64,000 nucleotides of DNA from an uncultured Steroidobacter sp. (GCA_937864115.1 CALMII010000018.1:124001-188000), one strand, 5' to 3'; counted from the stretch's first letter, positions 33,162-43,016 are shown. Program-made: numbers and translations. Notes: generated from the letters alone by a model not told the origin.

Positions 33162-34492
33162 GCGTCATCCAGCAATTCTTCAAAGAGCACGGCATTTCCG
33201 AAGTCGAGGCGATCATTCCCGACATGGCGGGCGTGCCGCGCGGCAAGATCATGCCCGCGGCGAAGTTCGCCGAAGACGAGGGCATGCGTCTGCCGGAGAG
33301 CATCTTCCTGCAGACCGTCACCGGCGAATATCCGGACGACGATCGCGCCATCAGCCCGTCGGAAATCGACATCGTGCTGAAGGCCGATCCCAGCACCATC
33401 CGCGTGGTGCCGTGGACTGCGGAGCCCACCGCGCAGGTGATTCACGACAGTTTCTATTCCGACGGTCGTCCCGTGACGATGGCGCCGCGCTACCTGTTGC
33501 AGCACGTACTCGAGCTGTACGCACAGCATGGCTGGGAGCCGGTGGTGGCGCCGGAACTGGAGTTCTTCCTGGTCGAACCGAACATCGACGCCGACTATCC
33601 GCTCAAGCCGCCGATGGGCCGCTCGGGCCGTCCCGAGATCGGGCGCCAGGCGTATTCGATCGCGGCGGTGAACGAATTCGATCCGCTGTTCGACGACATC
33701 TATGCGTTCTGCGAAGCGCAGGACATCGCCATCGACACGCTGATCCACGAAGACGGCGCCGCGCAGATGGAGATCAACCTGCTGCACGGCAATGCGTTGT
33801 CGCTGGCGGACCAGGTCTTCCTGTTCAAGCGCACCGCGCGCGAGGCGGCGCTGCGTCACAAGATGTATGCGACGTTCATGGCGAAGCCGATGGCGCGCGA
33901 GCCCGGCAGCGCCATGCATATTCATCAGAGCATCGTCGATCGCCGCACCGGCAAGAACATTTTCAGCGATGCCGAGGGCAAGCCGTCGTCGCTGTTCTTC
34001 TCGCATATCGCCGGACTGCAGAAATACCTGCCGGCGGCGATGTCGCTGTTTGCGCCGAACGTGAATTCCTATCGCCGCATCACGCGCCATCACTCCGCGC
34101 CGATCAATACGCAGTGGGGCTACGACAATCGCACGGCGGGTCTGCGCGTGCCGGTGTCGAATCCGGCCAATCGCCGTGTCGAGAATCGCATCGCCGGTGC
34201 GGATGCGAATCCCTACATCGCGATTGCGGCATCGCTGACTTGCGGCTATCTCGGCATGGTCGAAGGACTGAAGCCCACGGAACCCGTGACGGGCAGCGCC
34301 TACGACCTGCCGTTCGGCCTGCCGCGCAATATCGAGGAATCGTTGCGGCTGTTGCGCGATTGCCGTCCGCTGCTGGAAATCCTCAGCGAACGTTTCGTGC
34401 TGGCCTACGCCGCCGTGAAGGAAAACGAATATGAAACGTTCCTGCAGGTGATCAGCTCCTGGGAGCGCGAGCATCTGCTGTTGAACGTCTGA
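33158..34492 (+). CDS. Glutamine-synthetase-family gamma-glutamylpolyamine ligase, copy 2
   Basis: A 444-residue paralogue of the gene at 30790-32160. PDMAGVPRGKIMP, PELEFFLVEP, GAAQMEINLLHG, FMAKPMAREPGSAMHIH and NRRVENRIAGADANPY place it in the same PuuA-like class. Sequence differences between the two copies are large, so they may prefer different polyamines (for example putrescine versus spermidine or diaminopropane), which is an inference. It is coupled to puuD and followed 48 bp later by the SpuC-like gene. Confidence 0.87.
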   Translation: MSVIQQFFKEHGISEVEAIIPDMAGVPRGKIMPAAKFAEDEGMRLPESIFLQTVTGEYPDDDRAISPSEIDIVLKADPSTIRVVPWTAEPTAQVIHDSFYSDGRPVTMAPRYLLQHVLELYAQHGWEPVVAPELEFFLVEPNIDADYPLKPPMGRSGRPEIGRQAYSIAAVNEFDPLFDDIYAFCEAQDIAIDTLIHEDGAAQMEINLLHGNALSLADQVFLFKRTAREAALRHKMYATFMAKPMAREPGSAMHIHQSIVDRRTGKNIFSDAEGKPSSLFFSHIAGLQKYLPAAMSLFAPNVNSYRRITRHHSAPINTQWGYDNRTAGLRVPVSNPANRRVENRIAGADANPYIAIAASLTCGYLGMVEGLKPTEPVTGSAYDLPFGLPRNIEESLRLLRDCRPLLEILSERFVLAYAAVKENEYETFLQVISSWEREHLLLNV

Positions 34493-34540
34493 TGTATCTG
34501 CAAGGTGTGTTCATGACTTATTTCCGCCGCTTCCGCTGAC

Positions 34541-35926
34541 ATGACGACTTCATCCAGTCCGTTCATTCCTTCCCGTTCCACGGCTGAATGGCAGGCACTG
34601 GATGCCTCTCACTACATTCATCCCTTCACGGATCATGCGGCGCTGGGCCGCAAGGGGACGCGGGTCATCTCGCGCGCCGAAGGGGTGTATCTCTACGATT
34701 CGGACGGACGACAGATCCTCGACGGCATGTCGGGACTGTGGTGCGTGAATCTGGGTTACGGCCGCCGCGAACTGGCCGAGGCGGCCTACAAGCAGTTGCT
34801 GGAGCTGCCGTACTACAACAGCTTCTTCCAGGTGGCCCATCCGCCCGCCATCGAACTGTCGCGATTGCTGGCCGAAGTCACGCCGCCCCAGTTCAAGCAC
34901 GTTTTTTTTACGGGCTCGGGATCCGAGGCGAACGACACGGTCGTGCGCTCGGTACGCCGTTACTGGGAACTGATGGACCAGCCGCAGCGCACCGTCATCA
35001 TCAGCCGCAAGAATGCCTATCACGGCAGTACGATGGCCGGCGCCAGTCTCGGCGGCATGGCGCCGATGCATGCGCAGGGCGGCTTGCCCATCCCGGGCAT
35101 CGTCCACATCCGCCAGCCGTACTGGTATGTGGAAGGCGGCGATCTGTCGCCCGAGGAATTCGGCCTCGTCGCCGCGCGTGCCCTCGAAGAGAAGATTCTG
35201 GAAATCGGACCGGAGCGGGTCGCTGCATTCATCGGCGAACCCATCCAGGGTGCGGGCGGTGTGATCATTCCGCCATCGACGTACTGGCCCGAGATCCAGA
35301 AGATCGTCGACCGTTACGGCATCCTGCTCATCGCCGATGAAGTCATCTGCGGCTTCGGCCGCACCGGGCAGTGGTTCGGTTCGCAGTACTTCGACATCAA
35401 GCCGGACCTGATGCCGATCGCCAAGGGCATGTCCTCGGGCTACCTGCCGATCGGCGGCGTGATGATCGCGGATCGGGTCGCTGCGGTACTCACGGAAAAG
35501 GGCGGCGAGTTCGCCCACGGCTTTACCTACTCCGGTCACCCGGCGGCCTGCGCCGTGGCGTGCGCCACCATCAACATCCTGCGCAATGAAAATGTCATCG
35601 AGCGGGTCAGGAACGACATCGCGCCCTACATGAAACAGCGCTGGGCCGAACTCGCCGAGCATCCGCTGGTCGGCGAGGCCCGTATCGTGGGCCTTATTGG
35701 TGCACTGGAACTGGTGAAGGACAAGAGCAAGCGCGAACTCTTCGCCGATCCCGGCGAAGTCGGCACCCTGTGCCGCGATCTGTGCATCAGCAACGGCCTG
35801 GTCATGCGGGCGGTCCGCGACACCATGATCGTCGCGCCGCCGCTGGTGATGACGCGCGCCCACGTCGACGAGCTGATCGACAAGGCTCGCAAGTCCCTCG
35901 ACATGACGCTGCACTCGCTCCCGTAG
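34541..35926 (+). CDS. spuC: Class III aminotransferase, putrescine--pyruvate type (SpuC-like)
   Basis: A 461-residue class III PLP enzyme with HYIHPFTDHAALG, GLWCVNLGYGR, FTGSGSEANDTVVR, IADEVICGFGRTG and IAKGMSSGYLPIGG (PLP lysine). These are hallmarks of the SpuC/PhhC group that transfers an amino group of putrescine or cadaverine to pyruvate. Together with the Puu route it gives the cell two ways to break down putrescine. The Pot importer follows on the same strand. Confidence 0.88.
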   Translation: MTTSSSPFIPSRSTAEWQALDASHYIHPFTDHAALGRKGTRVISRAEGVYLYDSDGRQILDGMSGLWCVNLGYGRRELAEAAYKQLLELPYYNSFFQVAHPPAIELSRLLAEVTPPQFKHVFFTGSGSEANDTVVRSVRRYWELMDQPQRTVIISRKNAYHGSTMAGASLGGMAPMHAQGGLPIPGIVHIRQPYWYVEGGDLSPEEFGLVAARALEEKILEIGPERVAAFIGEPIQGAGGVIIPPSTYWPEIQKIVDRYGILLIADEVICGFGRTGQWFGSQYFDIKPDLMPIAKGMSSGYLPIGGVMIADRVAAVLTEKGGEFAHGFTYSGHPAACAVACATINILRNENVIERVRNDIAPYMKQRWAELAEHPLVGEARIVGLIGALELVKDKSKRELFADPGEVGTLCRDLCISNGLVMRAVRDTMIVAPPLVMTRAHVDELIDKARKSLDMTLHSLP

Positions 35927-36011
35927 CCCTTCGCACGGGTTCTGCGTTACGCTCCAGCGCAGTAGCCGGTGTCGGTCCGGTCCGTAAAACCACACGGGGA
36001 GTAGCTATCCG

Positions 36012-37151
36012 ATGAACAAGAATTTGCGCGTTGCCTTGACTGCAACCGCTGTCGCGCTAGCGCTGGCGGCCTGCGGCAAGAAAGAGGAGGCGCAGCAGGC
36101 CGGCCAGGCGGCTGCTCCCGCCGAAGAAGAAAAGGTCCTGCACGTATTCAACTGGTCGGACTACATCGCCGAAGACACCATCAAGAACTTCGAAGAGAAG
36201 ACCGGCATCAAGGTCACCTACGACGTTTTCGATTCGAATGACGTGCTGGAAACCCGGCTGCTGGCGGGCAACTCGGGCTTCGACGTCGTCGTGCCTTCGG
36301 CGTCGTTCCTGGAACGCCAGATCAAGGCGGGCGTGTTCCAGAAGCTCGACAAGAGCCAGCTTCCGAACCTCTCGAACATGGACCCCGACGTGATGCAGCG
36401 CGTGGCGTTGCACGATCCGGGCAACGAATACTCGGTCGACTATTTCTGGGGCACCACCGGCATCGGCTACAACGAAGCCAAGGTCAAGAAAATCCTCGGC
36501 GACACGCCGCTCGACAGCTGGGATTTCATTTTCGATCCGAAGCAGATCGCCAAGTTCAAGGACTGCGGCGTATCGGTGCTCGACGCCTCCGATGAAGTTC
36601 TCAAGGTGGCGCTGGCCTGGATGGGCCGCGACCCGAACAGCCAGAAGGAAGAAGACCTGAAGGCGGCGGAAGAGAAGCTGATGGCGATCCGCCCGTACAT
36701 CCGCAAGATCCATTCTTCGCAATACATCGAGGATCTGGCCAATGGCGATCTGTGTGTCGCGCTCGGCTGGAGCGGCGATGTCCTGCAGTCGCGCGATCGC
36801 GCCGAGGAAGCGGGTCAGGGCACGGTGATCAAGTACGTCATCCCGAAGGAAGGCACCATCGTGTGGTTCGACACGCTGGCGATTCCGGCCGATGCCAAGC
36901 ACCCGAAGAACGCCCACGCCTTCATCAACTATCTGATGGAGCCGCAGGTCGCCGCCAACAACTCGAACTTCGTGAACTACGCGAGCCCGGTGGCCGCGGC
37001 GCTGCCGCTCATCAACGATGAGATCAAGAACGATCCGGGCGTGTATCCGCCGCCGGAAGTGAAGGCGAAGCTGTTCCCCTCGCTGTCGTACACCGAGGAC
37101 TTCACCCGCCTCATGACCCGCATGTGGACCAAGTTCACGACGGGAAGCTGA
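36012..37151 (+). CDS. potF: Polyamine ABC transporter substrate-binding lipoprotein
   Basis: A 379-residue PotF/PotD-type binding protein. The lipobox LAAC puts the lipidated cysteine at 21, so it is membrane-anchored rather than freely periplasmic as E. coli PotF is. HVFNWSDYIAEDT, YDVFDSNDVLETRLL, PSASFLERQIKAGVFQ and VDYFWGTTGIGYN match the family. GGGAG precedes the ATG. It leads the potFGHI run. A stable hairpin follows before potG. Confidence 0.92.
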   Translation: MNKNLRVALTATAVALALAACGKKEEAQQAGQAAAPAEEEKVLHVFNWSDYIAEDTIKNFEEKTGIKVTYDVFDSNDVLETRLLAGNSGFDVVVPSASFLERQIKAGVFQKLDKSQLPNLSNMDPDVMQRVALHDPGNEYSVDYFWGTTGIGYNEAKVKKILGDTPLDSWDFIFDPKQIAKFKDCGVSVLDASDEVLKVALAWMGRDPNSQKEEDLKAAEEKLMAIRPYIRKIHSSQYIEDLANGDLCVALGWSGDVLQSRDRAEEAGQGTVIKYVIPKEGTIVWFDTLAIPADAKHPKNAHAFINYLMEPQVAANNSNFVNYASPVAAALPLINDEIKNDPGVYPPPEVKAKLFPSLSYTEDFTRLMTRMWTKFTTGS

Positions 37152-37163
37152 TGAAAGGGGCTG

Positions 37164-37230
37164 CGGACTACGGACGATGGGTGACGGCCGGAAGAGCATT
37201 CTGGCCGTAACCCGTTAGGTTCGTAGTCCG
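37164..37230 (+). promoter_or_regulatory. Large hairpin between potF and potG
   Basis: CGGACTACG and CGTAGTCCG pair at the base; GGGTGACGGCC and GGCCGTAACCC pair inside with one mismatch. There is no T run, so it looks like an mRNA-stabilising element that would raise binding-protein yield over the rest of the operon. Confidence 0.65.
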
Positions 37231-37266
37231 ATGGCCATGCGACGCAAACAACAACAGCGGTGAATC

Positions 37267-38412
37267 ATGGCCACTCCGAGCAGTCGCCCCGAAACCAAGA
37301 TCCAGCCCTGGAACGACCCGCAAGCCGTCCCCTACATCAGCATCGAGCGCGTCACCAAGAAGTTCGGCGACTTCGTGGCCGTCAACGACGTCTCGCTCAA
37401 GATCTACAAGAAGGAACTGTTCTGTCTGCTCGGCGGTTCGGGCTGCGGCAAAACCACGCTGCTGCGCATGCTGGCGGGGTTCGAAGATCCGAGCAGCGGC
37501 AAGATCCTGATCGACGGCGTCGACATGGCGGGCATCCCGCCCTATGAACGCCCAGTCAACATGATGTTCCAGTCCTACGCGCTGTTCCCGCACATGACGG
37601 TCGAACAGAACGTGGCGTTCGGACTCAAGCAGGACAAGGTATCCAAGGCAGAGATCGCCTCGCGCGTGGCCGACATGCTCGGCATGGTGAAGCTGGGACA
37701 GTTCGCCAAGCGCAAGCCCCATCAGCTCTCCGGCGGCCAGCGCCAGCGCGTCGCGCTTGCGCGTTCGCTGGTCAAGCGGCCCAAGCTGCTGCTGCTCGAC
37801 GAGCCGCTCGGCGCGCTCGACAAGAAGCTGCGCGAACACACGCAGTTCGAACTGGTGAATCTGCAGGAACAGCTCGGCGTCACCTTCGTCGTCGTGACGC
37901 ACGACCAGGAAGAGGCGATGACGCTGTCGAGCCGCATCGGCGTCATGAACCTCGGCGAGATCATCCAGGTCGGCACACCGAAGGACATCTACGAATATCC
38001 CAACAGCAAGTTCGTCGCCGAGTTCATCGGCAACGTCAACATGTTCCAGGGGCGCATGATCGAGGACCTGCCCGATCGCGTACGCATCGAATCGCAGGAA
38101 CTGGGCGGCACCATCTTCGTCGATCACGGCGTGAGTTCGGCGCCGGACGTGCTGCTGTGGGCGGCGGTCCGTCCCGAGAAGATCAATATCTCGATCGAGA
38201 AGCCAGATCAGACTGACAACGTTGCTCACGGCACCGTCAAAGAGATCGCCTACATGGGCGACATGTCGATCTACATCGTGCAGCTCGACTCCGGAAAGAT
38301 GGTGCGGGTGACGCAGCCGAATTCCTATCGGCATGCCGATGACCTGATCACCTGGGATCAGTCGGTCTACATCCACTGGCACCCATCGAGCCCGGTGGTG
38401 CTCGGCGAATGA
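37267..38412 (+). CDS. potG: Polyamine ABC transporter ATPase
   Basis: A 381-residue ABC ATPase with Walker A GGSGCGKTT, signature LSGGQRQRVALARS, Walker B LLLLDEPLGALD and the switch histidine in VTHDQEEAM, plus a C-terminal TOBE domain (from about residue 290). It powers polyamine uptake with the potH and potI permeases. Its stop overlaps the potH start. Confidence 0.94.
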   Translation: MATPSSRPETKIQPWNDPQAVPYISIERVTKKFGDFVAVNDVSLKIYKKELFCLLGGSGCGKTTLLRMLAGFEDPSSGKILIDGVDMAGIPPYERPVNMMFQSYALFPHMTVEQNVAFGLKQDKVSKAEIASRVADMLGMVKLGQFAKRKPHQLSGGQRQRVALARSLVKRPKLLLLDEPLGALDKKLREHTQFELVNLQEQLGVTFVVVTHDQEEAMTLSSRIGVMNLGEIIQVGTPKDIYEYPNSKFVAEFIGNVNMFQGRMIEDLPDRVRIESQELGGTIFVDHGVSSAPDVLLWAAVRPEKINISIEKPDQTDNVAHGTVKEIAYMGDMSIYIVQLDSGKMVRVTQPNSYRHADDLITWDQSVYIHWHPSSPVVLGE

Positions 38413-39416
38413 TCGCCAAAGCCCAACCGCCGAGCGGGCAGCGCCACAGCGCGGGTGCGCAACTCATCCTGCGCGTGCTGCAGCAATTTCCGCCGTATCG
38501 CTGGACGCAGGCCCGCTTGCTGAAGTGGGGCGTGCGCGGACGCACCGCCGTCGTCGCCATTCCGTATTTCTGGCTGCTGCTGTTCTTCCTGATTCCGTTC
38601 GTCATCGTTCTCAAGATCGCGTTCTCGGAGACGCAGATCGCCTCGCCGCCGTACCAGCCGCTGTTCGAATGGGCCGGCGACAAGATGCTGCACATCAAGC
38701 TCAATCTCGGGAATTTCATGTTCCTGGTCGAGGACAACCTCTACTGGAAGGCCTACCTCAATTCGATGAAGGTGGCGTTCATCTCCACGCTGCTGTGCCT
38801 GCTGGTCGGTTATCCGCTCGCCTATGCGATTGCGCGCGCCAACACGACGTGGCGCAACATCCTGCTGATGATGGTGATCCTGCCGTTCTGGACCTCCTTC
38901 CTGCTGCGCGTCTACGCCTGGATCGGCCTGCTCAAGAACAACGGCCTCATCAATAATTTCCTGATGTGGCTCGGCATCATCGACGAACCCATCGTGATGC
39001 TGCAGACGGATTTCGCGATCTATGTCGGCATCGTCTATTCCTATCTGCCGTTCATGATCCTGCCGCTGTACTCGAATCTGGAGAAGATGGACCTGACACT
39101 GCTCGAAGCGGCGGCGGACCTGGGCAGCCGGCCGTTCAAGTCGTTCCTCACGATTACGTTGCCGCTGTCGATGCCGGGCATCGTCGCGGGCTCGATGCTG
39201 GTGTTCATCCCGGCTGTCGGCGAGTTCGTCATCCCGGCGCTGCTCGGTGCGCCGGATTCGCTGATGATCGGCAAGGTGCTGTGGACCGAGTTCTTCAGCA
39301 ACCGCGACTGGCCGGTGGCCAGTGCGGTGGCCATCGCGTTGCTGTTGCTGCTGGTCATTCCCATCGTGCTGCTGCAGCGGGCCCAGAACGCCGAAGCCAG
39401 GGGAGCGCACCGATGA
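38409..39416 (+). CDS. potH: Polyamine ABC transporter permease
   Basis: A 335-residue inner-membrane permease with six main hydrophobic segments. The EAA loop reads LEAAADLGSRPFKSFLTITLPLSMPG in part, the docking site for the ATPase. The N-terminus is extended by about 50 residues before the first segment. ATGA overlaps link it to potG and potI. Confidence 0.92.
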   Translation: MIAKAQPPSGQRHSAGAQLILRVLQQFPPYRWTQARLLKWGVRGRTAVVAIPYFWLLLFFLIPFVIVLKIAFSETQIASPPYQPLFEWAGDKMLHIKLNLGNFMFLVEDNLYWKAYLNSMKVAFISTLLCLLVGYPLAYAIARANTTWRNILLMMVILPFWTSFLLRVYAWIGLLKNNGLINNFLMWLGIIDEPIVMLQTDFAIYVGIVYSYLPFMILPLYSNLEKMDLTLLEAAADLGSRPFKSFLTITLPLSMPGIVAGSMLVFIPAVGEFVIPALLGAPDSLMIGKVLWTEFFSNRDWPVASAVAIALLLLLVIPIVLLQRAQNAEARGAHR

Positions 39417-40252
39417 GCAGACGCGTCCCGGTGTTTCGTCTTTCGGTGCTGGTATTCGGCTTCGCGTTCCTTTACGTGCCGATCCTGTCGCTGATCTTCT
39501 ACTCGTTCAACAAGTCGCGCCTGGTCACGGTATGGGGAGGTTTCTCCACCGAGTGGTATGGCAAGCTGTTCCAGAACGACCAGATCCTCAACGCTGCGTG
39601 GCTGTCGCTGAAGATTGCGGCCATCAATGCGACCGGTGCCGTGATCCTCGGCACGCTGGCGGGCCTGGCGCTGGCGCGCTTCGGCAAGTTCAGCGGCCGC
39701 ACGCTGTTCTCGGGCATGACGACGGCGCCGCTGGTGATGCCGGAAGTCATCACGGGCCTGTCGTTGCTGGTGTTGTTCGTGGCGATGGAGCAGATTTTCG
39801 GCTGGCCGCAGGGCCGCGGCGTCACGACCATCACCATCGCGCACATGACACTGACGATGGCGTACGTGACCGTCATCGTGCAGTCGCGACTGTCGACGCT
39901 CGACGATTCGCTGGAAGAAGCCGCGATGGATCTCGGCGCGCGTCCGGCCAAGATCTTCTTTCTCATCACGCTGCCGATCATCGCGCCGGCGCTGGTGTCG
40001 GGCTGGCTGCTGGCTTTCACGATTTCGCTCGATGACCTGGTCATTGCCAGCTTCGTGTCCGGCCCCGGTTCCAGCACGCTGCCGATGGTGATTTTCTCGA
40101 AGGTCCGTCTGGGTGTGAGTCCGGACATCAATGCGCTCGCGTCGATCATGGTGCTGCTGGTCACGATTGGTGTAGTGATCGCCGGCATCCTCATGCAGCG
40201 CCAGGAAAAGCGTCGGCAGCGCGACATGCAGATGGCGGCGACGGGAAAATAG
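39413..40252 (+). CDS. potI: Polyamine ABC transporter permease
   Basis: A 279-residue permease starting at the ATG that overlaps the potH stop. FLYVPILSLIFYSFN opens segment 1, and EEAAMDLGARPAKIFFLITLP is the EAA docking loop. SLDDLVIASFVSGPGS is typical of the PotC/PotI type. It completes the importer. Confidence 0.92.
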   Translation: MSRRVPVFRLSVLVFGFAFLYVPILSLIFYSFNKSRLVTVWGGFSTEWYGKLFQNDQILNAAWLSLKIAAINATGAVILGTLAGLALARFGKFSGRTLFSGMTTAPLVMPEVITGLSLLVLFVAMEQIFGWPQGRGVTTITIAHMTLTMAYVTVIVQSRLSTLDDSLEEAAMDLGARPAKIFFLITLPIIAPALVSGWLLAFTISLDDLVIASFVSGPGSSTLPMVIFSKVRLGVSPDINALASIMVLLVTIGVVIAGILMQRQEKRRQRDMQMAATGK

Positions 40253-40270
40253 CCGCAGACTGCAGCGGCC

Positions 40271-41416
40271 ATGAACCTCCGTTCGAAGCTGCCGCACGTC
40301 GGCACGACCATCTTCACCGTCATGACCAATCGCGCCCGCGAACTGGGCGCGATCAATCTGGCGCAGGGATTTCCCGACTTCGATTCGCCGGAGCTGCTGA
40401 AGGAACTGCTGGCGCGTTCGGTGGCGTCCGGCCACAACCAGTACGCGCCGATGATCGGCGAGGGCGCGCTGCGCGAGCAGATCGCGAACAAGCTCGGCGC
40501 GAGTTACGGGCGCACGCCGGATCCGGAAGCAGAGATCACGATCACGCTCGGCGCCACCGAGGCGATCTTCTCGGCCGTCAGTGCGCTCGTACATCCGGGC
40601 GACGACGTCATCCTGTTCGATCCGTCCTACGACTCGTATGCGCCCGCCGTGATCCTCGCTGGCGGACGTCCGGTGCACGTGCCGCTGCAGCCGCCGCATT
40701 TCCGCATCGACTGGCAGCAGGTCCGCGCGCGGGTCACGCCGCGCCTGCGGCTCGTGATGATCAACTCGCCGCACAATCCCACGGGTTCGATATTGTCGGC
40801 CGGCGATCTGCAGCAGCTGGCCGACCTGCTGCGTCCCACGGATGCGATGGTGCTGTCGGACGAAGTGTACGAACACATGGTTTACGACGGCGCGAAGCAT
40901 GCGAGCGTAGTCGGCCACGCCGAACTGTATGCGCGCAGTGTCGTGTGCTTTTCCTTCGGCAAGACGATGCATGCGACCGGCTGGCGTGTGGGTTATGCCG
41001 TGGCGCCGCCGGAGCTGACCCGCGAACTGCGGCGGGTGCATCAGTTCAATACCTTCAGCATTGCGACGCCGCTGCAACTCGCGATCGCCGAGTTCCTGCG
41101 GCTGGAGCCGCAGCACAGCAACGAGCTGGCCGCGTTCTATCAACGCAAGCGCGATCTGTTCCTGCGGCAACTGCAGGGCTCCCGATTCCGCTGGATTCCG
41201 TCCGAGGGCACGTACTTCCAGCTGCTGGATTTCAGCGACCTCTCGGATGCCACCGACGCGGAGTTCGCTGACCGGGTGCTGCGGGAAGCAGGCGTCGCCT
41301 CGATTCCCGTGTCGCCGTTCTATCAGTCGCCGCCGACACTCGGCGTCGTGCGTTTCTGTTTCGCGAAGAAGGATTCCACCCTCATCGAAGCCGCCGAGCG
41401 GCTGCGGAAGCTGTGA
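40271..41416 (+). CDS. Class I/II PLP aminotransferase, methionine aminotransferase type (YbdL-like)
   Basis: A 381-residue fold-type I enzyme with INLAQGFPDFD, ASGHNQYAPMIGEGALR, NSPHNPTG, SDEVYEHMVYDG and the PLP-lysine motif SFGKTMHATGWRVGY. The short QYAPMxGxxxLR segment and overall length match YbdL, which prefers methionine, histidine and phenylalanine. It lies 18 bp after potI on the same strand and probably shares its transcript; kinship to polyamine metabolism is possible through methionine salvage. Confidence 0.85.
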   Translation: MNLRSKLPHVGTTIFTVMTNRARELGAINLAQGFPDFDSPELLKELLARSVASGHNQYAPMIGEGALREQIANKLGASYGRTPDPEAEITITLGATEAIFSAVSALVHPGDDVILFDPSYDSYAPAVILAGGRPVHVPLQPPHFRIDWQQVRARVTPRLRLVMINSPHNPTGSILSAGDLQQLADLLRPTDAMVLSDEVYEHMVYDGAKHASVVGHAELYARSVVCFSFGKTMHATGWRVGYAVAPPELTRELRRVHQFNTFSIATPLQLAIAEFLRLEPQHSNELAAFYQRKRDLFLRQLQGSRFRWIPSEGTYFQLLDFSDLSDATDAEFADRVLREAGVASIPVSPFYQSPPTLGVVRFCFAKKDSTLIEAAERLRKL

Positions 41417-41423
41417 TCATGTC

Positions 41424-41464
41424 GAAAGAAGGGATTTTTTTCGGGAAAGAAATCCCTTTCTTTC
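41424..41464. terminator. Terminator between YbdL-like gene and MFS gene
   Basis: GAAAGAAGGGATTT pairs with AAATCCCTTTCTTTC with one bulged base, around a T-rich loop. A-rich and T-rich flanks fit a bidirectional terminator for the two converging genes. Confidence 0.7.
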
Positions 41465-41496
41465 ATGCGGTCTTTCGCGGCTCTCTGTTCCTCGTC

Positions 41497-42861
41497 TCAA
41501 TGCCACTGCGCCGATGCCGACACGCGCTCGCGGAACGGCTTGCGTTCCAGCCATAGCAGGAATGCGGCCAGCGTGCCGGCGCAGAAGACGACGATCGACA
41601 GCGCCCAGCGGATCTGCATCGGATCCTTGAGGATGTAGTCGCTGATCAGCGGCACGAGTGCGGGGCCGACGCCCATGCCGAGCAGGGCGTTGACGAACAG
41701 GTATACGGACGACACCTGGGCGCGCATCTGGTTCGGCGTCACCTGGTTGACGGCCATCGGACCCATCGCGACGTAGCCGTGGAAAGGAAAGCCCGCGATG
41801 CACATGGCGACGTAGGCGAGCGTGACGTTCGGCATGAAGGCAGGAATGGTGCTGGTGATCGCGATCAGAATTCCGACGAGGATGCACACGACGATCGGCG
41901 CATCCGTGATTCCGCGCGCGGTCAGCCTGTCGCAGATGCGGCCGAAGAACAGGATGCCGAGCACGTTCACCGACAGCACCGAGATGCCCAGCACCTTGCC
42001 GACATCGGCGGCCGGCACGGCGTAGGTGCGCGAGATCACCGTCGGCAGCCACGCGCCGACGGCGTAGCCCAGCATGGCGAAGAGCGCGAGCGCGACGAAG
42101 TGCAGGCTGTAGAAGTGGCCGTTCTTCCACATGAATTTGAAGACTTCGCTGAGCGGAACCGCCGCGGTTTCGTTCGTCGCGGTCTTGATCAGTCCGCGTC
42201 GCGCCGGTTCGCGCACGCTCAGCAGCAGCAGCGGCAACAGCAGGCCCGGTGCGCCGGTGACGATGAACACGAACTGCCAGGCGCGAACTTCACCGAGCAG
42301 CGGCAGTACGAAGGTCTTGCCTTCCTGCACGACGGCGCCGACCACGAGTCCGCCGACCAGCAGCGCGATGCCGCTGCCGATGGGAATGCCGAGGTTGTAG
42401 ATGCTGAAAGCGCGGCCGAGGCGTTCCTTCGGAAATGCATCCGTCACCATCGAATAGGCGGCGGGCGAAAGTGCAGCTTCGCCGACACCGACGCCGACGC
42501 GCGCCAGGAACAGTTGTCCGAAATTCTTTGCGAAGCCGCACAGCGTGGACATGAGCGACCAGACCACCACGCCGACCGCGATGATCTTCTTGCGGTTCTT
42601 GCGGTCGGCGAGCCAGCCGATCGGAACGCCGAGGAAGCAGTAGAACAGGGCGAAGGAAAAGCCCTGCAACAGGCCGATCTGGGTGTCGGTGATCTGCATG
42701 TCCCGTTTGATCGGCTCGACCAGCAGCGAAATGATCTGCCGGTCGATGAACGAGAAGACGTAGAAGATCATCAGCACGAAGACCATGTACCAGGCCTGGC
42801 GCGGCGTCGGATAAGGCTGGGTGCTGCCGGAAGGCGTGGTTGTCCCGTGCGGTTCGTTCAC
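41497..42861 (-). CDS. MFS transporter, spinster-like
   Basis: A 454-residue membrane protein with 12 segments. FSFIDRQIISLLVEPIKRDM in the first segment, GWLADRKNRKKI after the second and RVGVGVGEAALSPAAYSM in the fourth are typical of the bacterial spinster-like group, often tied to sphingolipid-like or aromatic substrates. It starts at GTG with GGGGAA about 7 bases upstream. The substrate cannot be told from sequence. Confidence 0.87.
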   Translation of the reverse strand: MNEPHGTTTPSGSTQPYPTPRQAWYMVFVLMIFYVFSFIDRQIISLLVEPIKRDMQITDTQIGLLQGFSFALFYCFLGVPIGWLADRKNRKKIIAVGVVVWSLMSTLCGFAKNFGQLFLARVGVGVGEAALSPAAYSMVTDAFPKERLGRAFSIYNLGIPIGSGIALLVGGLVVGAVVQEGKTFVLPLLGEVRAWQFVFIVTGAPGLLLPLLLLSVREPARRGLIKTATNETAAVPLSEVFKFMWKNGHFYSLHFVALALFAMLGYAVGAWLPTVISRTYAVPAADVGKVLGISVLSVNVLGILFFGRICDRLTARGITDAPIVVCILVGILIAITSTIPAFMPNVTLAYVAMCIAGFPFHGYVAMGPMAVNQVTPNQMRAQVSSVYLFVNALLGMGVGPALVPLISDYILKDPMQIRWALSIVVFCAGTLAAFLLWLERKPFRERVSASAQWH

Positions 42862-43016
42862 CGTGGTTCCCCGTCGTGGCTGGATCAGGTTTTAGAGTTC
42901 GACGTATGCCTGGGACTGACCGGTGGACCCGGTGAAAGTCAGCAAGCGAAGGGAATAGTACCCCGGCCGGTTGGCCGGATCAGGATTTTCTTGTTTGCGG
43001 TATGTCAGGAAAAGTG

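Noticed and set aside
39041..41170. 709-codon minus-strand frame across potI and the aminotransferase gene
   Set aside because: Spans two real genes on the other strand and has a low-complexity HRRDQ-rich composition.
42862..43016. Riboswitch before the MFS gene
   Set aside because: The leader has some inverted segments but I could not match it to any known riboswitch core.
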